The notes below the pieces were generated by a model. The model searched no databases. It was given only the letters and a program-made list of their open reading frames with translations, and was not told the DNA's origin. Shown piece by piece: positions 26,950 through 36,300 of a stretch of 64,000 nucleotides of DNA. Position 1 is the stretch's first letter. Each line of letters begins with the position of its first letter. The translations under genes and the position numbers were made by a program. Source of the DNA: Alcanivoracaceae bacterium (GTDB lineage: Bacteria > Pseudomonadota > Gammaproteobacteria > Pseudomonadales > Alcanivoracaceae); NCBI GenBank assembly GCA_029212745.1, contig JARGOL010000002.1, forward strand, positions 268,133-332,132. The letters are read 5' to 3'.

Positions 26950-27539
26950 AACGATTGCTTTTGTGTTTGCCGGTGCTTCTGGCTGGATGCAGCTGGTTGC
27001 CTGACCACACCACCGACTACCAGCTCACCGAGCCGGCTCGGGCCATGAAAGTGCCCCAGGGCATGTATTTCGAGGGCGAACAGCCACTCTACACCGTGCC
27101 GCAGGTGGAGAGCCGTGTGCACAGTGACGACCCTGAAAGGGTAGAGGTGCCGCCGCCGCCCAAGCTGGATATTGTCATGCGCGAGGCGCTTGATGCCGAG
27201 GCCGAGCGCCCGGACCCGACACAGACCCGGATCGTCCTGGCCAGGGACGGCAACGGCTACCCCAATATCATGATGTACATCGCTTTCCAGTGGGCCTGGG
27301 AGTACGTTGGCCAGGCCCTGGAGCAGACCGACATCACGGTGGATGACCGCGACCGGGAATCCGGGGTGTTCTTTGTCGAGGTGCCGCGCAGTTACGGTCT
27401 CGATGACAAGGAGGCCCAGGTCAAGCTCAGTCACACCAGTAACGGTGTTCAGATTGTGGTCATGGATCGCAAGGGCAATGCGCTGGTGGATAAGGGCCCG
27501 GGCCAGGATATTCTGCAAGCGTTATACGACAAGCTCTGA
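26946..27539 (+). CDS. bamC: Outer-membrane assembly lipoprotein BamC, short form
   Basis: A 197-residue lipoprotein with lipobox LAGC (Cys15) followed by the BamC-type unstructured segment ([17 protein letters not shown]). One C-terminal helix-grip domain follows (about 85-197, [19 protein letters not shown]). E. coli BamC is 344 residues with two such domains, so this protein has lost one. The dapA-bamC pairing is the classical arrangement and supports the call. TTG at 26946 overlaps the dapA stop by four bases and is the only start that keeps the signal peptide. Confidence 0.85.
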   Translation: MKRLLLCLPVLLAGCSWLPDHTTDYQLTEPARAMKVPQGMYFEGEQPLYTVPQVESRVHSDDPERVEVPPPPKLDIVMREALDAEAERPDPTQTRIVLARDGNGYPNIMMYIAFQWAWEYVGQALEQTDITVDDRDRESGVFFVEVPRSYGLDDKEAQVKLSHTSNGVQIVVMDRKGNALVDKGPGQDILQALYDKL

Positions 27540-27551
27540 GGGGGCTGTAAA

Positions 27552-28325
27552 GTGCGCTTCGCGTCGCTCGGCAGTGGCAGCAAGGGCAATGGTACAGTGG
27601 TGGCCACGGGCCAGGGCTGCCTGCTGGTAGATTGCGGTTTTGGCGTTCGTGATGCCACGGCACGTCTCGCCCGCCTGGGGCTGGCACCTGACGACCTCGC
27701 TGCCATACTGGTGACCCATGAACACGGCGATCATGTTCGCGGCGTGTCAGCCCTGGCGCGGCGCCATGATGTACCGGTATACACCACCTTTGGCACCGCG
27801 CGGGCCACACATGGGCGCCGCGATGACCTGGCCGGCACGCGGCTGGAGGAAGTGCGTCCTGGCCGGGGCTTCAGCATAGCCGACATCGACATCATGCCGG
27901 TGGCCGTGCCCCATGATGCGCGGGAGCCGTGCCAGTTCGTGTTCACTGCCAGTGATCGACGGCTGGGCGTGCTGACCGACCTTGGGGCGATCACGCCCCA
28001 TGTGCAGGCCCTTTACAGCGATTGTGATGCCCTGGTGCTGGAGACCAACCACTGCCCGCAGATGCTGGCAGACGGGCCCTACCCACCGTCACTCAAGCGC
28101 CGTGTGGGCGGGTCCCTGGGGCACTTGAGCAATGCCCAGGCCGCCGGTCTGGCGGCCGGTCTGGACGCCGGCCGGGTGCAGCACCTGGTGCTGTCGCACA
28201 TCAGTGAGCAGAACAATACGCCGGACAGGGCGCTGGCGACGATTCAGGCGGCCCTGCCGGGGGATGGCAAGGCTCTTGGTATAGCAGACCAGGACAATGG
28301 TTTTGACTGGCTGCAGGTGAATTGA
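27552..28325 (+). CDS. MBL-fold metallo-hydrolase, YycJ/WalJ-like
   Basis: A 257-residue metallo-beta-lactamase-fold protein. The zinc motif is THEHGDH (55-61), and the N-terminus FASLGSGSKGNGTVV is typical of the YycJ/WalJ subgroup. Relatives in Firmicutes are exonucleases or phosphodiesterases linked to DNA repair and wall control; the substrate here is unknown. The GTG at 27552 follows GAGGGG. It lies between bamC and purC as in Pseudomonas relatives. Confidence 0.88.
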   Translation: MRFASLGSGSKGNGTVVATGQGCLLVDCGFGVRDATARLARLGLAPDDLAAILVTHEHGDHVRGVSALARRHDVPVYTTFGTARATHGRRDDLAGTRLEEVRPGRGFSIADIDIMPVAVPHDAREPCQFVFTASDRRLGVLTDLGAITPHVQALYSDCDALVLETNHCPQMLADGPYPPSLKRRVGGSLGHLSNAQAAGLAAGLDAGRVQHLVLSHISEQNNTPDRALATIQAALPGDGKALGIADQDNGFDWLQVN

Positions 28326-28364
28326 GTGGTCCGGTTCCCGGGCTACCCGAACAGGAAGACGATC

Positions 28365-29081
28365 ATGGAAAAGCGCGATGAGCTGTATGCTGGCAAGGCC
28401 AAATCCGTGTACCAGACGGACGATGCCGACCTGCTGGTGCTGGCGTTCCGCAACGATACCTCAGCCTTCGACGGCAAAAAGGTGGAGCAGCTGGACAACA
28501 AGGGCGCGGTGAACAACCAGTTCAACGCCTTCATCATGGGCAAGCTGAAGGAAGCGGGTATTCCCACCCATTTCGAGAAGCTTCTCAGCCCGACGGAAGC
28601 GCTGGTCAAGCGCCTCGACATGATTCCTGTGGAGTGTGTCGTGCGCAACGTGGCGGCCGGCAGCCTGTGCCGTCGGTTGGGCGTGGAAGAGGGTATCGAC
28701 CTGGATCCGCCCACGTTCGAGATGTTCCTGAAGAATGATGCCCTCGGCGACCCGATGATCAACGAGTATCACGTGCGCAGTTTTGGCTGGGCCACCGACG
28801 CACAGATCGAGCAGATGAAGGCGCTGACGTTCCGCGTCAATGATGTGCTCAAGGCCCTGTTCATGGCGGGCAACATGCTGCTGGTGGATTACAAGCTGGA
28901 ATTCGGCGTCTTTCACGGTGAAATTACCCTCGGTGACGAGTTTTCCCCGGACGGTTGCCGATTGTGGGACCGTGACACCCGTGAGAAGCTCGACAAGGAC
29001 CGTTTCCGCCAGGGCCTTGGTTCAGTGGTGGAGTCCTATCAGGAAGTCGGCCGGCGGCTGGGCATCACATTCGAGTACTGA
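28365..29081 (+). CDS. purC: SAICAR synthase (phosphoribosylaminoimidazole-succinocarboxamide synthase)
   Basis: A 238-residue enzyme of de novo purine synthesis that joins aspartate to CAIR with ATP. The N-terminus [14 protein letters not shown] is the family signature and the sequence has full length ([21 protein letters not shown] in consecutive blocks). The ATG at 28365 has AGGAAG upstream and gives the conserved start [11 protein letters not shown]; an in-frame extension to 28326 is not supported. Confidence 0.96.
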   Translation: MEKRDELYAGKAKSVYQTDDADLLVLAFRNDTSAFDGKKVEQLDNKGAVNNQFNAFIMGKLKEAGIPTHFEKLLSPTEALVKRLDMIPVECVVRNVAAGSLCRRLGVEEGIDLDPPTFEMFLKNDALGDPMINEYHVRSFGWATDAQIEQMKALTFRVNDVLKALFMAGNMLLVDYKLEFGVFHGEITLGDEFSPDGCRLWDRDTREKLDKDRFRQGLGSVVESYQEVGRRLGITFEY

Positions 29082-29150
29082 TGGGTTGAAACGGCGCCTG
29101 CCGCTGTATTTCAATGGAGATAACCAAAACAACAAGCGCGAGGACTGACA

Positions 29151-29384
29151 ATGAAGATGCTGACGCGGTTTGCAGTGGTAGCCCTGATGGCAAGTATGCT
29201 CAGTGGCTGTTTTCTCACCAAGATCGTAACCACTCCGATGCGGATTGTCGGTGCCGGTGGCTCGGTGCTGGGTGCCGGCCTGTCGATTATTCCAGTGGCG
29301 GGCAACACCGCTGACGAGGCTCTGGAGGGTGTCGACGGCGCCATCGACCAGGCCGCAGACACCATTGATGATGTGCCGATCTGA
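29151..29384 (+). CDS. Small lipoprotein downstream of purC
   Basis: A 77-residue predicted lipoprotein with lipobox LSGC (Cys20). The mature part is a glycine-rich hydrophobic stretch (RIVGAGGSVLGAGLSIIP) and a short acidic amphipathic tail. Small proteins of this form follow purC in Pseudomonas relatives; the function is unknown. A GAGG site precedes the ATG, and an intrinsic terminator follows. Confidence 0.8.
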   Translation: MKMLTRFAVVALMASMLSGCFLTKIVTTPMRIVGAGGSVLGAGLSIIPVAGNTADEALEGVDGAIDQAADTIDDVPI

Positions 29385-29409
29385 TCGTTGATCGTCAACG
29401 GCCGTAAAC

Positions 29410-29432
29410 GGGGCGCCTGAAGGCGCCCCTTT
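29410..29432 (+). terminator. Intrinsic terminator after the small lipoprotein
   Basis: GGGGCGCC (29410-29417), loop TGAA, GGCGCCCC (29422-29429), then TTTCATTTT. Ends the dapA-bamC-purC transcription unit. Confidence 0.85.
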
Positions 29433-29505
29433 CATTTTCGTCATTGCGCCCGGACAGGTGACACGTTAAAACGGGTGCTCAGATGACAGCGCCGAAGGAG
29501 TTGGC

Positions 29506-30675
29506 ATGTTTCACGTCCAGACCCTCAACCAGATTTCCGTGGCCGGGCTCGACCGTTTCCCGCGGGATCGTTATGAAGTTGCCAGCGAATTCAGCCATCC
29601 TGATGCCATCCTCTTGCGCAGTCACAAGCTGCCGGCCGCCGATGCCGGCAAATCAGTACTGGCCGTGGCGCGGGCCGGGGCAGGGGTGAACAACATCGAT
29701 GTGCCGGCATTTACCCAGCGTGGCGTGCCGGTGTTCAACACGCCGGGGGCCAATGCCAACGCGGTGAAGGAACTGGTGCTGGCGGCCCTGTTGCTGGGGT
29801 CGCGCGGCATCCTGTCCGGCATTGAGTGGGTAAACAGTCTCGACATCGGCGATGCTGCGGAAATGCACCGTACCGTGGAGGCCGAGAAAAAGCGCTTCAA
29901 GGGCCATGAGCTGGCCGGCAAGACCCTGGGCGTGGTTGGCCTGGGGGCGATAGGCAGCAAGGTGGCAGACATGGCCCTGAGCCTTGGCATGAATGTGCTC
30001 GGTTACGACCCGGCCCTGTCGGTGGAGGCAGCCTGGCGACTGCCAAGCCGGGTAGGGCGCATGGACAACCTGCCATCACTGTTTGCCCGCAGTGACTTCG
30101 TCACACTGCACCTGCCGTTGCTGGACGCCACCCGTGACCTGGTCAATGCTGAACTGCTACGGCAGGCACGTCCGGGGATGAAGCTGCTCAATTTTGCCCG
30201 CGACGGTATCGTCTGTGAGCAGTCCGTGGTGGATGCCCTGGCCAGTGAGCAGCTGGGCATGTACCTGTGTGATTTCCCGTCGCCAATCCTGCACGGCCGC
30301 GATGGTGTGGTGGCCATGCCCCATATCGGCGCCAGCACGCAGGAATCCGAAGACAACTGTGCCGTGATGGCGGCTGACCAGCTGATGGATTTTCTCGAGC
30401 ACGGCAATATCGTCAATTCGGTCAATTTCCCCACGCTGGTGCTGGAGCGTGCCGGCGGTCACCGGATTTCGGTCACCAACCGCAATGTGCCGCGCATGCT
30501 GGGCCAGGTGCTGGCCGTGCTGTCCGACGCCAATATCAATGTCCTCGACATGCTCAACAAGTCGCGGGATGAAATCGCCTATAACCTGCTTGACCTTGAG
30601 GTGGCCCCGGATGAGGCCACCCTGGACCGGATCCGGGCGATTGAGGGTGTCGTTGACGTGCGCGCCCTGGGCTAG
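29506..30675 (+). CDS. serA: D-3-phosphoglycerate dehydrogenase-like enzyme
   Basis: A 389-residue D-isomer 2-hydroxyacid dehydrogenase. The NAD-binding motif is LGVVGLGAIGSKVADMA, the catalytic Arg is in ARAGAGVNNID and the catalytic His in MPHIGASTQESEDNC. A C-terminal ACT domain (about 315-389, NRNVPRMLGQVLAVLSDANI) fits a serine-regulated SerA of the short, two-domain kind. It probably makes 3-phosphohydroxypyruvate in serine synthesis. An AAGGAG site precedes the ATG. It is a stand-alone gene between a terminator and a divergent context. Confidence 0.88.
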   Translation: MFHVQTLNQISVAGLDRFPRDRYEVASEFSHPDAILLRSHKLPAADAGKSVLAVARAGAGVNNIDVPAFTQRGVPVFNTPGANANAVKELVLAALLLGSRGILSGIEWVNSLDIGDAAEMHRTVEAEKKRFKGHELAGKTLGVVGLGAIGSKVADMALSLGMNVLGYDPALSVEAAWRLPSRVGRMDNLPSLFARSDFVTLHLPLLDATRDLVNAELLRQARPGMKLLNFARDGIVCEQSVVDALASEQLGMYLCDFPSPILHGRDGVVAMPHIGASTQESEDNCAVMAADQLMDFLEHGNIVNSVNFPTLVLERAGGHRISVTNRNVPRMLGQVLAVLSDANINVLDMLNKSRDEIAYNLLDLEVAPDEATLDRIRAIEGVVDVRALG

Positions 30676-30708
30676 CGGGCCGGTTACAAAAGCGCTACGG
30701 TGAAGCGC

Positions 30709-30737
30709 TTGTCATCGCCGGGGCGCTTGACCACAAT
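30709..30737 (+). promoter_or_regulatory. Putative promoter of the small secreted protein gene
   Basis: TTGTCA (30709-30714), 17-base spacer, CACAAT (30732-30737). The -10 is a 4/6 match. Confidence 0.4.
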
Positions 30738-30800
30738 AGCGAGGCCTGCGGGTGCCATATCCGCGGCCAGATAAAAAGAACAATGGGGTTACGAACAGGC

Positions 30801-31259
30801 ATGCGCCACATCTTCCTTATATCAGGTTTGCTGTTTTTCGCTGCTGCCAGTGCCCGGGCGGACGTGCTCGTGGGGATTGCCCACGTGGATGGTCTCACCG
30901 GACTCAATCTGGAGTATATGGGCGAATACACCTCCTACTACGGCATTGTTGGCTCCCACACCGGCACCACCGGGCAGGAGAACGACGACGTCCGCTGGCA
31001 GGCGGGTTTCCGCAAGCGCCTCGATCGCGGGCTGGCGGCCAGCAAGGGCTTCTACGCCGGCCTGGTGGCTGGTGACCTCGGCGGCCGCAAGCAGTTCGAG
31101 CGGCTCGGGGCGGGTGGCGAGCTGGGCCACCAGTGGGTGACGCCCTATACCCGTACAACAATCAGTGCCGGTCTGGCTGCGCTGGAAGAAGTCGAGGAGT
31201 ACGGGCTGGACGCTGAGCCCCATGTATTCCTGGGCATTTCCTGGAGTCTGCGCAAGTAG
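30801..31259 (+). CDS. Small exported protein of unknown function
   Basis: A 152-residue protein (158 if started at the in-frame ATG 30783) with a signal peptide (MRHIFLISGLLFFAAASARA). The mature chain alternates hydrophobic and polar residues and has many aromatic and glycine residues (GLNLEYMGEYTSYYGIVGSH, GAGGELGHQWVTPYTRTTI), and it ends in FLGISWSLRK, as small outer-membrane beta-barrels often do. A membrane or periplasmic beta-rich protein is a reasonable guess, but I do not recognise the family. Confidence 0.65.
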   Translation: MRHIFLISGLLFFAAASARADVLVGIAHVDGLTGLNLEYMGEYTSYYGIVGSHTGTTGQENDDVRWQAGFRKRLDRGLAASKGFYAGLVAGDLGGRKQFERLGAGGELGHQWVTPYTRTTISAGLAALEEVEEYGLDAEPHVFLGISWSLRK

Positions 31260-31339
31260 CGAGCATTTTTGTACACAGGGCAGGGCCGCCTGTGGGTGTG
31301 TGCTGCCCTGCGCGCTTTCTTCATGTCTTTTCCCATGAA

Positions 31340-31373
31340 TCTTCTGTAAGTCATTGAAATTTAATACAGAAGA
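31340..31373. repeat. Perfect 9-base inverted repeat
   Basis: TCTTCTGTA (31340-31348) and its exact reverse complement TACAGAAGA (31365-31373), separated by an AT-rich 16-base spacer. It may be an operator or an RNA stem; no T-tract follows, so it is not a standard terminator. Confidence 0.55.
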
Positions 31374-31455
31374 CGGCTGTTTAATTTTTCGACATTTTGG
31401 GCCGCAGGCCGCGAATGCAGGCCCCTGGTCATCTTCCCACCCGTTTTTCACAATC

Positions 31456-31478
31456 TTATCCACAGATTCTGTGGGTAA
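31456..31478. promoter_or_regulatory. 23-base near-palindrome containing two opposed DnaA-box-like 9-mers
   Basis: The left arm TTATCCACAGA (31456-31466) and right arm TCTGTGGGTAA (31468-31478) are inverted repeats with one mismatch around a central T. TTATCCACA matches the DnaA-box consensus TTATNCACA; the opposite 9-mer reads TTACCCACA. It may bind DnaA or be the operator of another dimeric regulator. It lies 125 bases before the GntR-type gene. Confidence 0.5.
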
Positions 31479-31532
31479 CTTGCCTGCGGCAGGGTAAGCC
31501 GCTGGCGGCTGCTGGCCGCTGAAATTGGCGGT

Positions 31533-31560
31533 TTGCGCAGAACTGTGGTTGTAATATAGT
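31533..31560 (+). promoter_or_regulatory. Putative promoter of the GntR-family gene
   Basis: TTGCGC (31533-31538), 16-base spacer, TATAGT (31555-31560), 42 bases before the start codon. Confidence 0.5.
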
Positions 31561-31565
31561 CAGAC

Positions 31566-31582
31566 AACAATTACTGATTGTT
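31566..31582. promoter_or_regulatory. Inverted repeat just downstream of the -10, possible autoregulatory operator
   Basis: AACAAT-TACTG-ATTGTT (arms 31566-31571 and 31577-31582) sits at about +1 to +20 of the putative promoter, where a GntR-type dimer would block transcription. Confidence 0.45.
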
Positions 31583-31602
31583 CTACATTTTAGGTGGGGG
31601 TT

Positions 31603-32298
31603 ATGGGCTTCAAGGCGCAGGAAAGCTTGTCCGAACAGATTGCGCATCATCTGGCCAACCAGATCATTCGCGGCGAAATGTTGCCGGGCGACCGGATCCA
31701 GGAGTTGCGCATAGCCGGCGAGCTGGAAGTGAGCCGGGGCTCCGTGCGCGAGGCGTTGCTGGTGCTCGAGCGTCGGCACCTGATCGATATCCTGCCGCGC
31801 CGGGGGGCGGTGGTTAAGGACATGTCCGAGGCCCATGTGCGCAGCCTGTATGAGCTCGCCCAGATACTGCTCGGTCTGGTGGTGCGCAAGGCCATCAAGG
31901 TCATGAACGAGGATGACCTGGACCCCTTTATCGAAACCATCCACCGCCTGCAGCAGTTTGCCGAGGAGCGTGATACGGAAGGATTCTTCCAGGCCAGCTT
32001 CCGTTTTTTCGAGCTGGCCTACCCGTTTTCCCGCAATATTTTCGTGGAAGACATCATGTTCAACCTGCAGCCCGCTATCCAGCGGGCCTTCTATATGGCC
32101 CTGCACATCGACCAGGACGAGATGAAGGAATGCCTGTCGTTCTTCAAGGCCATCATCGAGACCATCTTCCGGCGTGACATCCGCTCCGCCCTGGAAATCA
32201 TCCGCGAGTTCGCCGAGCACCAGTCGGACCTGGTGCAGGAATCCATCATCCGCGCGCGCCAGATAGAGGCGGCCTGGGGCGCCCGGCGCAAACGCTAG
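31603..32298 (+). CDS. GntR-family transcriptional regulator (FadR/FCD subfamily)
   Basis: A 231-residue regulator. The N-terminal winged helix (about 5-72, LANQIIRGEMLPGDRIQELR and LEVSRGSVREALLVLERR) is the GntR signature. The all-helical C-terminal half (80-225) is the FCD ligand-binding type, although the expected metal-binding His pattern is not obvious. Start ATG 31603 follows AGGTGGGGG; a GTG at 31594 overlaps that site. A GntR-type gene next to smc occurs in Pseudomonas relatives. The ligand is unknown. Confidence 0.88.
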   Translation: MGFKAQESLSEQIAHHLANQIIRGEMLPGDRIQELRIAGELEVSRGSVREALLVLERRHLIDILPRRGAVVKDMSEAHVRSLYELAQILLGLVVRKAIKVMNEDDLDPFIETIHRLQQFAEERDTEGFFQASFRFFELAYPFSRNIFVEDIMFNLQPAIQRAFYMALHIDQDEMKECLSFFKAIIETIFRRDIRSALEIIREFAEHQSDLVQESIIRARQIEAAWGARRKR

Positions 32299-32310
32299 GG
32301 GCGCTCGCGC

Positions 32311-33078
32311 TCAGGCGGGATCAGCCGGGGCCAGCTCCCGGTGCCAGATGGTGGTGCCGGCGACGACGGCCACCGGCATCACCAGCAGGTTGATGATCGG
32401 CACCATGGTCAGCGCCAGCACCAGGCAACCGAAGGTCAGTACCAGCCAGGGCCGGGTCCGGGCGCGCAGCTTCAGTGTCCTGAATGGCACCTGGCGGGTG
32501 TCGGCGCCGTAATCCACATACTGGATGCCCAACAGCCAGCCGGACCAGAGAAACCAGACCAGTGATACGGCCACATTGACGCCGGGGATCAGCCACAGGA
32601 TCAGCAGTGCCAGCCCCACCAGGGTGGTTCGCCACAGCCAGTCCCAGGTTTTCACCAGTTCACGCCGGAAGGTGCGCACCACCATGGCCGGAATCGATTC
32701 GTCGGGCAGCGGTGAGTCGCTCACTGACTTGTCCGTGTGCTCTGCCAGCAGCCCCATGAAGGGCGCTGCCACCAGCTGCACCGCCACGGTGAAAACGCTG
32801 GCGAAAATAGCCAGCAGCAGGATCCACAACAGCAGGCTGACCAGCCAGATGGCGCCCTCGATAGCGGGGTTGAGGAAGCTCAGCCAGCCGGCGAACTCAT
32901 AGCCGGCGGCGAGGCCCGAAATCCATCCGGCCAGCCAGCTGCCGGCGAGCCAGTAGAGGGTGCCGAACAGAATGATGTTGAACAGCAGGGGTATGGCTAC
33001 CCAGGGCAGCAGGGGTGGTTTCCGCGCAGCCGCAGCGGCATCACGCAAGTACCTGAAAGCATTGAATATCTGACTCAT
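32311..33078 (-). CDS. cysZ: Sulfate transporter CysZ
   Basis: A 255-residue inner-membrane protein of the EI24/CysZ family, with an N-terminal FNAFRYLRDAAAAARKPPLL block and hydrophobic segments at about 27-50, 70-100, 150-185 and 215-245. CysZ mediates sulfate uptake for cysteine synthesis. The ATG at 33078 has GGAGG upstream on the minus strand. It is convergent with the GntR-type gene and divergent from smc. Confidence 0.93.
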   Translation of the reverse strand: MSQIFNAFRYLRDAAAAARKPPLLPWVAIPLLFNIILFGTLYWLAGSWLAGWISGLAAGYEFAGWLSFLNPAIEGAIWLVSLLLWILLLAIFASVFTVAVQLVAAPFMGLLAEHTDKSVSDSPLPDESIPAMVVRTFRRELVKTWDWLWRTTLVGLALLILWLIPGVNVAVSLVWFLWSGWLLGIQYVDYGADTRQVPFRTLKLRARTRPWLVLTFGCLVLALTMVPIINLLVMPVAVVAGTTIWHRELAPADPA

Positions 33079-33176
33079 GGCGTCCTCCTGGTGCGGGCCA
33101 GTCTAGCAGCATTCGCGGAGCCTGGCCGCTGCTGCCGCAAAGGGTGTCGGGGCATTAGTGCAGCGGCCAAATTTTC

Positions 33177-33182
33177 TATACA
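33177..33182 (+). promoter_or_regulatory. Possible -10 element for smc
   Basis: TATACA lies 120 bases before the smc start in the 224-base cysZ/smc divergent region. The candidate -35 (TTAGTG, 33155-33160) is weak. Confidence 0.35.
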
Positions 33183-33302
33183 CTAGCCGGTTTTCAGGGA
33201 GTACCCCTTTCCCCGGATTCCGGGCGGCCCCGGGGTGGTATTTCCGTGCGAAGTTAACCTGTTGCGCTGCCGGACGCGGCGCCTGTAGAGACCTGGAAAG
33301 CC

Positions 33303-36300
33303 ATGCGACTGAAGAGCATCAAGCTGGCGGGGTTCAAATCCTTTGTGGACCCCACCACCGCCTCCTTCCCCCTTAACCTGACAGCTGTGGTTGGCCCCAA
33401 TGGCTGCGGCAAGTCGAACATCATTGATGCCGTGCGCTGGGTGATGGGTGAATCCTCCGCCAAGCACCTGCGCGGCGAATCCATGACCGATGTCATTTTC
33501 AACGGTTCCAACGCCCGCAAGCCGGTGGCCCAGGCTTCCATTGAGCTGGTATTCGACAACGCCGAGGGCAAGCTTGGCGGTGAATACGGCAAGTTCAGCG
33601 AGATTTCCGTGCGCCGACAGGTCACACGGGATGCGCAGTCCAACTATTACCTGAACGGGGCCAAGTGCCGGCGCAAGGACATTACCGACATTTTCCTGGG
33701 CACCGGTCTCGGTCCACGTAGCTACGCCATTATCGAGCAGGGCATGATCTCACGCCTGATCGAGGCAAAGCCCGAGGAGTTGCGCATCTACATCGAGGAA
33801 GCCGCCGGGATTTCCAAGTACAAGGAACGCCGCCGCGAAACCGAGAACCGCATGCGCCGCACCCGCGAGAACCTGGAGCGCCTGACGGACATTCGTGACG
33901 AACTCGAGCGGCAACTGGAGAAACTCTCGCGCCAGGCAGCGGCAGCCGAGAAGTACAAGCAGTTCAAGGAAGAGGAGCGTCTCAAGGGCGCCGAGCTCAG
34001 GGCGCTTCGCTGGCGCAACCTGAATGGCCAGGTGGAACAGGTCGAGCACGTGATACGCGAGCTGGAGGTGGCGATCGAGGCCAAGGTGGCCGAGCAGACG
34101 CGCATTGACGCCGAGCTGGAACGTCACCGTGAAGGCCATACCGAGGTGCAGGAGCGCTTCAACGAGGTGCAGCAGCGTTACTACGGGCTGGGTGCCGAGG
34201 TGGCACGCCTTGAGCAGACCATCCAGCACCAGCGCGAACGCAAGCACCAGCTGGCGGAAGAGCTGGACCAGGTGGAGCGCAACTGGTCAGAGACCGGAGA
34301 GCACCTGCGCGTGGATCGAGAGCGTATTGCCGAGCTGGAAGAACGTCTGGCCGGTGTCGAGCCGGACCTGGAAGTGGCCCGCGAGCAGGAGCAGACCTCC
34401 GCCGAAGCGCTGGCCACCGCCGAGGAAACCATGCAGGCCTGGCAGCAGGAATGGGAAGGCTTCAATGACAAGGCAGCCGGTGCCCGGCGCCAGGCCGAAG
34501 TGGAGCAGTCCCGTATCCAGCACCTGGAAGCCTCTATTGAACGACTGGACGACCGCATTGAACGCCTGAGCAAGGAACAGGGCTCGCTGGAAAGTGAGCC
34601 GCTGGCGGCCGAGATGCGCCAGCTGGAAGGCCAGGTGGAGCAGTATGCCGCCCAGCTGGAAGAAGCAGAGCAGCAAGGTGAAACGCTGCAGGACGAAATC
34701 AATACACTGCGCCGTGATAACGGCGAGCGCGGACGTACGCTGGAAGAAAAGCGCGAAAAGCTGCAGCAGCTGCGTGCCCGGCATGCGTCACTGGAAGCGC
34801 TGCAGAAAGCGGCCATGGGCGACGACGGTGCAGTCAGTGACTGGCTCGAACGGCATGACCTTGACGCCAGTGCCCGGCTGGCGGACCACCTTGAGGTAGA
34901 ACCAGGCTGGGAGCGCGCGGTAGAGGCTGTTCTGGGTGATGCCCTGCAGGGGCTGCAGGTGTCCGGCATGGCTCAGGTCAGTGACTGGCTGTCGGATCTG
35001 TCCCACGGCCGGGTCTGCCTGTTTGACGAGCAGGCCGCGCCGGCGCAGGGCAGTGGCAAGCGCCCGCTGCTGGGCATGGTCAAGGGCGCCATGCCGGACC
35101 TGCTTACCGGCGTGCAGGCCGCCGAGGACCTGGCCGAGGCCCTGGCCATGCGTAGCAGCCTGTCCCCGGGCGAATCCGTTGTGACCCGTGACGGCATCTG
35201 GCTGGGACGGGACTGGTTGCGGGTGGTGCGTGAGCAGGACAACGAAGCCGGTATCCTCGAGCGGCGTCGTGAACTGGAGCGGCTCGACCAGCAGATCGAG
35301 ACGCTCGACAGTGAAGTGGCAGAATTGCGTGAGGCGCTGGAAAGCAACCGCGAGCGGGTCCAGCAGGTGGAAGAAGAGCGCGAGGAGTCGCAACGCCAGG
35401 TGACCCGGATCAACCGCGAGCTGGGTGAAGTGAATGCCCAGGTCAGTGCACGCCAAGTGCGCCTGGAACAGATCACCATGCGTCGTGACCGGCTTGGCAA
35501 GGAGCTGGAAGAATCCCGTCAGCAGCGCGATCTCGAGCAGGAGCAGGTCAAGCAGGCGCGTGCCAGCCTGTCCGAAGCGCTGGATGCCATGGAGCAGCAC
35601 AGCGGCGAGCGTGAAGCATTGTTGTCGCGCCGCGATGGCTGCCGGCAAAGCCTGGACGAATGCCGACAGCAGGCGCGCCAGCACCGCGACAGCGCTCACC
35701 AATTGGCCATGGAAGTGCAGGGCGCGCGTACCCAGCTGGACTCACTGCAGCAGGGGCTGTCGCGGCTTGATGCCCAGTCCGCCTCGCTGGCAGAGCGACG
35801 TCAGTTGCTGCAACGCCAGCTGGCCGAAGGAGACGAGCAGGGTGGCCAGGAAGTCCAGCAGCAGCTGGAGGAAAAGCTGGAAGCGCGTCTGGAAACAGAA
35901 CAGCAGTTGATGGCGGTCCGCCGTGAGCTGGAAGAAATCGAACACCAGATGCGCAACCTGGACGGTGAGCGCCAGCAATATGAGCGCGAGTCCCAGGAGA
36001 TCCGCGGCACCCTGGACCAGAAACGCATGGCATGGCAGGAAATCAAGGTGCGCCGCGCCACCGTGCAGGAGCAGCTGGCCGAGCACAACTTTGATCTTGA
36101 TACGGTGCTGTCCAACCTGCCGGAGCAGGCCGATGAATCAGCCTGGGCGGCGGAACTGGACCAGATTGGCCAGCGTATCTCCCGTCTGGGCCAGATCAAC
36201 CTGGCGGCGATTGACGAGTTCCAGCAGCAACAGGAGCGCAAGGAATACCTGGACAGCCAGAACGAAGACCTGGAAGACGCGTTGCGCACACTGGAAAATG

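Larger units (their letters stand above)
31260..31602. other. 343-base intergenic region with several inverted repeats
   Basis: No gene is visible. AT content is higher than in the neighbouring genes, especially 31320-31400. It contains a CAGGGCAG/CTGCCCTG inverted repeat (31276-31283 and 31303-31310) without a clear T-tract, a perfect 9-base inverted repeat (31340-31348 and 31365-31373), a 23-base near-palindrome with a DnaA-box-like arm (31456-31478), and a promoter plus palindrome immediately before the GntR-type gene. Confidence 0.7.

Noticed and set aside
31270-31275. Single TGTACA in the intergenic region after the small secreted protein
   Set aside because: There is no second half site 12 bases away, so it does not fit the PplR repeat.
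31276-31310. Terminator after the small secreted protein gene
   Set aside because: The 8-base arms are exact, but the loop is 19 bases and the following sequence is not a T-run.
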